In this document: piece after piece, positions 6,698-10,608 of the stretch | Position numbering within the stretch: position 1 is the first letter of the stretch | Layout of the letters: every line of letters starts with the position of its first letter | Source: an uncultured Rhodospirillaceae bacterium | Lineage (GTDB): Bacteria > Pseudomonadota > Alphaproteobacteria > Rhodospirillales > Casp-alpha2 | Length of the DNA: 10,608 nt | Direction of reading: 5' to 3' | NCBI GenBank assembly: GCA_913048145.1 | Contig: CAJWVP010000070.1 | Span: 1 to 10,608 of the forward strand | Program-made: the position numbers and the translations under genes | Notes under the pieces: generated by a model | Databases searched by the model: none | What the model saw: the letters and a program-made list of their open reading frames with translations, nothing else | What the model was told of the DNA's origin: nothing

Positions 6698-8038
6698 TTA
6701 GGCATCCAGAACCCGGTCGACGAAGACACCGGATAGTCCTGTATACGTGGTTGGATCGAGAAGTTCATGTATTTCGTTTTCTGACAATATTTCTGACACT
6801 TCTGGTGATTTCTTCAGAGCTTCATTTAATGTGCCACCATCCACGGCAGTCCGTTGTGCGATCTGATAAATCAATTCATGAGCCTCCTGCCGTCCGATCA
6901 TGGGCGCGAGGGCCATCATGACCGCCTCAGAGAGCAATAAGCCGCCAGTGATATCCAGGTTGCGGCGCATGTTGTCTGCCTTCACCTGCAGACCGCCAGT
7001 TAGAGCGACTATCTTAACCACGGCCGCATGGGTTAGATTGTGCAATCGTGAGACGTACTCACGTTCAGCCTGAAGGACGACCTTATCCCGCTCCGTTTCC
7101 GCCACCAGACCCTCCATGGCTGGCGCCATGCAATACCGGGCCGCACGGGCGATAGCCGCGACACCCTCACATATGGCTGGATTCCGTTTTTGCGGCATGG
7201 TCGAAGAGCCGACCTTGCCAACCGGGAAAGGCTCTTCAAGTTCCGCCGTTTCAGTTTTTGACAGCAGGAAGATTTCATTGGCGATTTTGCCCATGGTGCC
7301 GGTGATCGCGGACATGACGAAGGCGGCTTCGGCCATGGTGTCGCGTGCCGAATGCCAGCAGATGATAGGCACGCCAAGACCGAGGCGTTTGCATAGGCCT
7401 GCCTGCACGGCGATTCCTTGGTCGCCAATTGCCGCCATGGTGCCGACGGCGCCGGCAAATTGCCCGCGGAAAACGCGCGGTGCGGCCTCTCGCATGCGTG
7501 TTTGGTGGCGGCGTACCTCATCAAGCCAGATGGCAACTTTATAACCAAACGTAAGGGGCAGAGCCTGTTGACCGTGGGTGCGCCCGGCCATAGCTGTATC
7601 GCGATGTTTACGGGCCAGATCCGCGAGATTAACCGTCAAGGTCGCAAGGTCGCGTTCGACCAGGGCCCAGGCATTTTTAATCTGCAAAATCTGTCCGGTA
7701 TCCATGATGTCCTGCGTCGTCGCACCCCAATGCAAGTAGCCGGCCCATTCGGGGTCGCATTTGGCCTCCATGGCTCGGACCAACGGGACGATGGGATGAC
7801 TGGTGCGGTCCATCTCAGCCTTCATGGCAGCCAGATCATAGGTGTTCGCGTCACCAGTCTCGGCGATGGCCTGGGCAGCTTCCTTGGGGATCATGCCCAA
7901 TGCCGCCTGCACCGCAGCTAAGGCCACTTCCGTATCCAGCCATTTCTGAACTGTCATGCGGTCATCGAAAACAGCGCGCATTTCCGGCGTTCCAAATTGA
8001 TCGCGAAACAGTTTGCTGTCACCCACGTAAGCGCTCAT
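6698..8038 (-). CDS. Fumarase/aspartase-superfamily lyase (adenylosuccinate lyase/PcaB-like)
   Basis: This cytosolic lyase of 446 residues should cleave a C-N or C-O bond beta to a carboxylate, or perform a related cycloisomerisation, as a homotetramer. Superfamily signatures are HWGATTQD (103-110), the catalytic-His region GRTHGQQ (152-158) and the flexible-loop signature GSSTMPQKRNP (277-287) carrying the catalytic serine. Overall it resembles the adenylosuccinate lyase and 3-carboxy-cis,cis-muconate cycloisomerase branch. Its place in an operon with an SDR, and the absence of purine genes, argue for a catabolic paralogue rather than housekeeping PurB. I chose the ATG at 8038 because AGGAGG (8046-8051) precedes it. 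The frame is open back to 8149, but that would overlap the end of the SH3-protein gene and add an atypical basic segment. No benzoate or protocatechuate genes are present to confirm PcaB. Confidence 0.9.
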   Translation of the reverse strand: MSAYVGDSKLFRDQFGTPEMRAVFDDRMTVQKWLDTEVALAAVQAALGMIPKEAAQAIAETGDANTYDLAAMKAEMDRTSHPIVPLVRAMEAKCDPEWAGYLHWGATTQDIMDTGQILQIKNAWALVERDLATLTVNLADLARKHRDTAMAGRTHGQQALPLTFGYKVAIWLDEVRRHQTRMREAAPRVFRGQFAGAVGTMAAIGDQGIAVQAGLCKRLGLGVPIICWHSARDTMAEAAFVMSAITGTMGKIANEIFLLSKTETAELEEPFPVGKVGSSTMPQKRNPAICEGVAAIARAARYCMAPAMEGLVAETERDKVVLQAEREYVSRLHNLTHAAVVKIVALTGGLQVKADNMRRNLDITGGLLLSEAVMMALAPMIGRQEAHELIYQIAQRTAVDGGTLNEALKKSPEVSEILSENEIHELLDPTTYTGLSGVFVDRVLDA

Positions 8039-8106
8039 CAGACGGCCTCCTCTTTGGTTACGGCACCTTAAGACTGCGTTGTCGGGCTTGCAAAGGCGAG
8101 GCGATT

Positions 8107-8943
8107 TCAGTTTGACGTTTTGGCGTGTCGTTGGGCGATGGCGGTCCACAGGGAGTCATTCCAGGCGGATGCCGAAATCTGCACGGCTGCGTGGAGCGCT
8201 TCGGAGAGGGTTCGGGCGTTAGTTTCCGACACCTTGGGTTTGTCGGCGAACTTTTTGACCGTTACCGCGTCGAACCGGACCACGGCCTTGTCCCGGTCCC
8301 ATAGGGTATGGGTGGACATCACATTCTCCATGTTGTCGGAAAGATCCATAATATCGATGGTGATCTGGTGGTCCCGCTTGAATGTTCCGCTATATGGGCC
8401 TTCGGTCAGGAACATGGGCGTGTGGAAGATGACCTGCCGTCCCGCGATATCGCATGTCCATTTGACACCGTAGTCCGCGAATTCGAAGGCTTGGCCTTCG
8501 GCCGGGGTCTTGCCTTCGAAGCGCAAATCATAATGGCATTGTCGGGAGGCAGATACCGGGAGCCGGCCTTCGATGGTCGTCTCCAGTACCCCGTCGATGA
8601 CCGGCATCAGGGTGGAGTGGTAAATAAATCCGATGTCCTTGCCGTCGTCGCCACGTATGGCCAGCCAGTGCCCTTTCGCACGCCCGACGACACGGACACG
8701 TTCGCCGCGCGCACGGCGACCGACTCGCCGGCCCTTGGTAGCAGGGCGGATACGGACGTTCGCATCCTGAAGAACCAAGTATGTACCGTCGACAGGATAC
8801 ACCTGGGTCTTGAGGAAGGGGATGGTTTTGTGTTTTGGTTCGGTCGTTTGTGCGGGCGTCGGTGTCGCAGCGCTCAGGACTACAGCCAATAGCATACTTC
8901 CTGCTAATCGAAGACCCGATATCCTCACCGTGGTCGTCCTCAT
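8107..8943 (-). CDS. Exported SH3-domain protein with unrecognised C-terminal domain
   Basis: This is a periplasmic or secreted protein of 278 residues. A signal peptide is visible: basic residues at the N-terminus, a hydrophobic core at about 13-26, and a likely cleavage near 26-32. A bacterial SH3-like domain follows at about 53-115, with LQDANVRIRP at its start, GERVRVVGRAKGHWLAIR in the middle and IGFIYHSTLMP at its end. Such domains usually bind cell wall or peptides. The remaining residues (about 118-278) form a mostly beta-looking region with two cysteines (C136, C164) that could form a disulfide; I do not recognise this part. The gene has its own likely promoter and is 68 nt upstream of the lyase gene on the same strand, with no clear terminator between, so some read-through is possible. 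Its function is unknown, with a cell-envelope role most likely. Confidence 0.85.
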   Translation of the reverse strand: MRTTTVRISGLRLAGSMLLAVVLSAATPTPAQTTEPKHKTIPFLKTQVYPVDGTYLVLQDANVRIRPATKGRRVGRRARGERVRVVGRAKGHWLAIRGDDGKDIGFIYHSTLMPVIDGVLETTIEGRLPVSASRQCHYDLRFEGKTPAEGQAFEFADYGVKWTCDIAGRQVIFHTPMFLTEGPYSGTFKRDHQITIDIMDLSDNMENVMSTHTLWDRDKAVVRFDAVTVKKFADKPKVSETNARTLSEALHAAVQISASAWNDSLWTAIAQRHAKTSN

Positions 8944-8972
8944 TAAGAGAATGCAGAATTATGGACTTCGAT

Positions 8973-9002
8973 ATGATATGTGAGCCGCACACGGTTTGCC
9001 AA
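8973..9002 (-). promoter_or_regulatory. Promoter of the SH3-protein gene
   Basis: On the minus strand, TTGGCA (8997-9002, five of six matches) is followed by an 18-bp spacer and TATCAT (8973-8978, five of six). Transcription would begin near 8965, about 20 nt before the ATG at 8943. The pattern fits a sigma70-type promoter in the 99-bp gap shared with ruvX. Confidence 0.5.
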
Positions 9003-9021
9003 ATCCTTTTCTTCCGCGGTG

Positions 9022-9027
9022 TACAAT
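9022..9027 (+). promoter_or_regulatory. Possible -10 element for ruvX
   Basis: TACAAT (five of six matches) lies 15 nt before the ruvX ATG at 9043. The best -35 candidate, TTGCCA (8996-9001), is 20 bp upstream, wider than ideal, and overlaps the opposing -35. If used, the ruvX message would have a very short leader. This is tentative. Confidence 0.3.
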
Positions 9028-9042
9028 AGTAAACACCGGGAT

Positions 9043-9504
9043 ATGAGCATTAGAACCGTGCACGAACTAAAGAAAGAAACTCCACCCGGCACCTGCCTCA
9101 TGGGCTTGGATTTAGGGAGCAAGACCATTGGCTTGGCCATCGCTGATCCGGCAGGAATAATTGCCAGTCCATTAGAGACAATCAAACGTCATAAATTCAC
9201 CGAAGACGCGCGAGCACTTATTAAGATCATCAATGCACGCAACGTGACGGGATTGGTATTCGGGTTGCCAGTCAGTATGGACGGAAAGGAAGGCTCTCGC
9301 TGCCAGTCAACCCGGCAATTCGCAGCGAATTTCCTGGAACGGCACGAGATCGGCATCGCCTTTTGGGACGAACGTCTGTCGACATCGGCCGTGGAAAAGT
9401 TTCTCATAGGCGAAGCGGATATGACGCGAAAACGGCGTGGCGAGGTGATCGACAAGATGGCCGCTGCCTACATTCTGCAGGGCGCCCTCGATTTATTGGC
9501 TTGA
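9043..9504 (+). CDS. ruvX: RuvX/YqgF-family putative Holliday junction resolvase / pre-16S rRNA nuclease
   Basis: This is an RNase H-fold nuclease of 153 residues. The family (RuvX/YqgF) is linked to maturation of the 16S rRNA 5' end and was proposed as a Holliday junction resolvase. Key motifs are all present: GLDLGSKTIGLAIAD (21-35) with catalytic D23, VFGLPVSMDGKEG (72-84), FWDERLST (107-114) with E110, and IDKMAAAYILQ (136-146) with D137. I chose the ATG at 9043, which gives a typical length. A GTG at 8980 would add 21 residues, lacks a Shine-Dalgarno and overlaps the divergent promoter region. The gene is divergent from the SH3-protein gene and is followed by a long gap, so it seems to be transcribed alone. 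Confidence 0.93.
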   Translation: MSIRTVHELKKETPPGTCLMGLDLGSKTIGLAIADPAGIIASPLETIKRHKFTEDARALIKIINARNVTGLVFGLPVSMDGKEGSRCQSTRQFAANFLERHEIGIAFWDERLSTSAVEKFLIGEADMTRKRRGEVIDKMAAAYILQGALDLLA

Positions 9505-9968
9505 AGGCCGCCTACCGGCAATCCGACCGTGCGGCAAAAATGCACTTGCACCCGTGCCGGGTGAGATTGACCTATATTGCAACCCTATTTGGGTCGTATT
9601 CCGCAGCATGGTGTAACCATATGTCAGCAACAGAATTCGGTACAGGTAAAGACCGCAAGAGAAACGGTGTATTATGCCGGTTCGGGTTTTGGAGATGTGT
9701 GAACATAATAGGGAGATAGTGATTGTTACGGTGACACAATTGTCCAAAACAGCTGCTGCCCAAGATAGGCGCCAGAAGTCGCTGCATGGCTTTGTGGGAC
9801 TAAAGGTGGCAGTGTTTAAGTGATGGCTAACACGGGAATATTGAGCTAGCGAGGGCTACTCCAAATCGCTTTATTGTGAGCCGGCGTAGCTGATGTAGGC
9901 TGCACCATGGTTAAGTTGCTGTTGTTTCCCTCTCCGATCTGTCCATCACGTATAGAAAAGTACCGCCC
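9505..9968. other. Gene-poor stretch downstream of ruvX
   Basis: All frames on both strands are frequently interrupted, and no protein family is recognisable. The longest right-reading frame from an ATG is 49 codons (9674-9823), without a Shine-Dalgarno and without recognisable motifs. I found no tRNA, no terminal inverted repeats and no convincing rho-independent terminator after ruvX. The stretch could be decayed coding sequence or could hold a small RNA; nothing in it decides this. Confidence 0.5.
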
Positions 9969-10094
9969 ATGTCTCATTCCATCGCTCTAATTCTTGGTGG
10001 TGGCGCTGTTGAAGGTATCGGAGGGGCGTGCCTGCAGTACCCCTCGGCGTGGAGCTTTGAGATCGACCTGAGGCCGTTCAATGAGGTATTTTGA
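9969..10094 (+). pseudogene. Possible SDR N-terminal remnant (41 codons)
   Basis: A short frame from ATG 9969 to TGA 10092-10094 begins with a hydrophobic strand, SIALILG, followed by GGAVEGIGGA. This lines up with the SDR cofactor motif TGxxxGIGxA at the correct position for the start of an SDR protein. The similarity ends after about 23 residues; the remaining 18 or so residues do not continue the fold, and no other frame downstream restores it before the GFA gene. There is no good Shine-Dalgarno. It is most simply a truncated remnant, but a glycine-rich chance match is possible. Confidence 0.3.
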
Positions 10095-10096
10095 TA

Positions 10097-10102
10097 TATA
10101 AT
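10097..10102 (+). promoter_or_regulatory. -10 element upstream of the GFA gene
   Basis: A perfect TATAAT lies 39 nt before the ATG at 10142. There is no good -35 at 16-18 bp (CCGTTC at 17), so it may need an activator. It directly follows the stop of the SDR-like remnant. Confidence 0.4.
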
Positions 10103-10141
10103 CGGGCGCAATCATTCCGACGTCCATAACGGAGGCTCAAC

Positions 10142-10543
10142 ATGGCTATCGAAGGTGGCTGCTATTGCGGCGAGATTCGCTACTTTTCCGAAAAACCGGC
10201 CCAAGGCCAATTGCAATGCCATTGCCGCGAGTGCCAGTACATCACCGGCGGCAATCCAAACGCGATCATGATAGTACCCGAGAAGGGATTTCGTTTTACC
10301 AAGGGAACACCTGCCAGCTTTGCACGCAAGGACCTCGAACGGCCAGTGACACGATTCTTCTGCGCTACCTGCGGCACTGCAATTGGCACCCGCAGCCCGG
10401 CACGCCCAGGGTCGTTCATCATTAAGATTGGGACCCTCGACGATCCCTCGGGCTTTCAACCTCAAATGGCAATCTTCACTATTGACCAGCAGCCCTATCA
10501 TCATGTTCCCGAGGGTATTCCAGCCCATCACCGCCGACCATGA
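10142..10543 (+). CDS. GFA/CENP-V-domain zinc-binding protein
   Basis: This is a small cytosolic protein of 133 residues made of one GFA fold, the family named after glutathione-dependent formaldehyde-activating enzyme. Seven cysteines occupy the expected zinc-site pattern: C7 and C9 (GCYCG), C26, C28 and C31 (CHCREC), and C74 and C77 (CATCGTAIG). Structural zinc and the catalytic zinc or glutathione site use these residues in characterised members. Most members have no proven activity, so formaldehyde detoxification should not be assumed. GGAGG at 10131-10135 supports the start. No formaldehyde dehydrogenase gene is adjacent. The C-terminal end (GIPAHHRRP) is short and basic, but the length is normal. 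Confidence 0.92.
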   Translation: MAIEGGCYCGEIRYFSEKPAQGQLQCHCRECQYITGGNPNAIMIVPEKGFRFTKGTPASFARKDLERPVTRFFCATCGTAIGTRSPARPGSFIIKIGTLDDPSGFQPQMAIFTIDQQPYHHVPEGIPAHHRRP

Positions 10544-10608
10544 ACGAGGCGTCTGCAAGGAAACTGTCGGTCAAACTAAAAAGGTCTTGTTTTTTAGAAC
10601 ATAGTAAC

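Noticed and set aside
8039..8149. A 37-residue N-terminal extension of the lyase reaching 8149
   Set aside because: It would overlap the end of the SH3-protein gene. The ATG at 8038 has AGGAGG at good spacing and a typical family N-terminus.
9509..9540. A GCCGC...GCGGC inverted repeat just after ruvX as a terminator
   Set aside because: The loop is too long and the repeat is followed by A residues, not T residues, in the ruvX direction. It does not form a rho-independent terminator.
9674..9823. A 49-codon right-reading frame in the gene-poor stretch
   Set aside because: It has no Shine-Dalgarno and no recognisable motif, and a frame of this length is expected by chance.
10544..10608. A terminator after the GFA gene
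   Set aside because: There is a T-rich run near 10587-10594 but no stem directly before it.

Overview
The window looks like the chromosome of an alphaproteobacterium, plausibly a Rhodospirillales-type organism. It is moderately GC-rich with AT-rich promoter gaps, compact, and has short or overlapping gene junctions. It carries a RuvX of proteobacterial type and several genes typical of small-molecule catabolism and transport. The taxonomic call is an inference from gene content and protein style; there is no rRNA or tRNA to anchor it.

Layout, left to right. (1) The 5' end of a probable EamA/DMT membrane transporter runs off the left edge on the minus strand, divergent from a complete NorM-type MATE efflux pump (174-1568, plus). 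(2) A two-gene minus-strand operon, transcribed from about 3690 down to 1565, encodes an enolase-superfamily enzyme of the mandelate racemase subgroup followed by an SDR. The SDR's Shine-Dalgarno lies inside the last codons of the first gene. A strong promoter (TTGACA, 17 bp, CATAGT) precedes the operon, and its spacer is filled by a TGTGA-N6-TCACA palindrome. (3) A Nudix hydrolase of the DIPP-like type (plus) overlaps tail-to-tail with a PiT phosphate transporter (minus). (4) Further upstream on the minus strand lie an ordinary SDR and a fumarase/aspartase-superfamily lyase (12-nt gap), and before them a secreted SH3-domain protein. (5) ruvX runs rightward at 9043-9504, divergent from the SH3 gene. 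(6) About 640 bp without a convincing gene follow, holding an SDR-like N-terminal remnant, and then a GFA/CENP-V-type zinc protein (10142-10543).

How the genes may work together: the mandelate-racemase-subgroup enzyme with its SDR, and the lyase with its SDR, each look like short catabolic units acting on an acid sugar or a hydroxy- or dicarboxylic acid. The substrates cannot be read from the sequence. The PiT transporter and the Nudix enzyme could both bear on phosphate supply, but this rests only on position.

I see no CRISPR array, phage, complete insertion sequence, toxin-antitoxin pair or recognisable defence system. The most notable signals are the first SDR, in which all four canonical catalytic positions are replaced, and the CRP/FNR-like palindrome inside the promoter of its operon.
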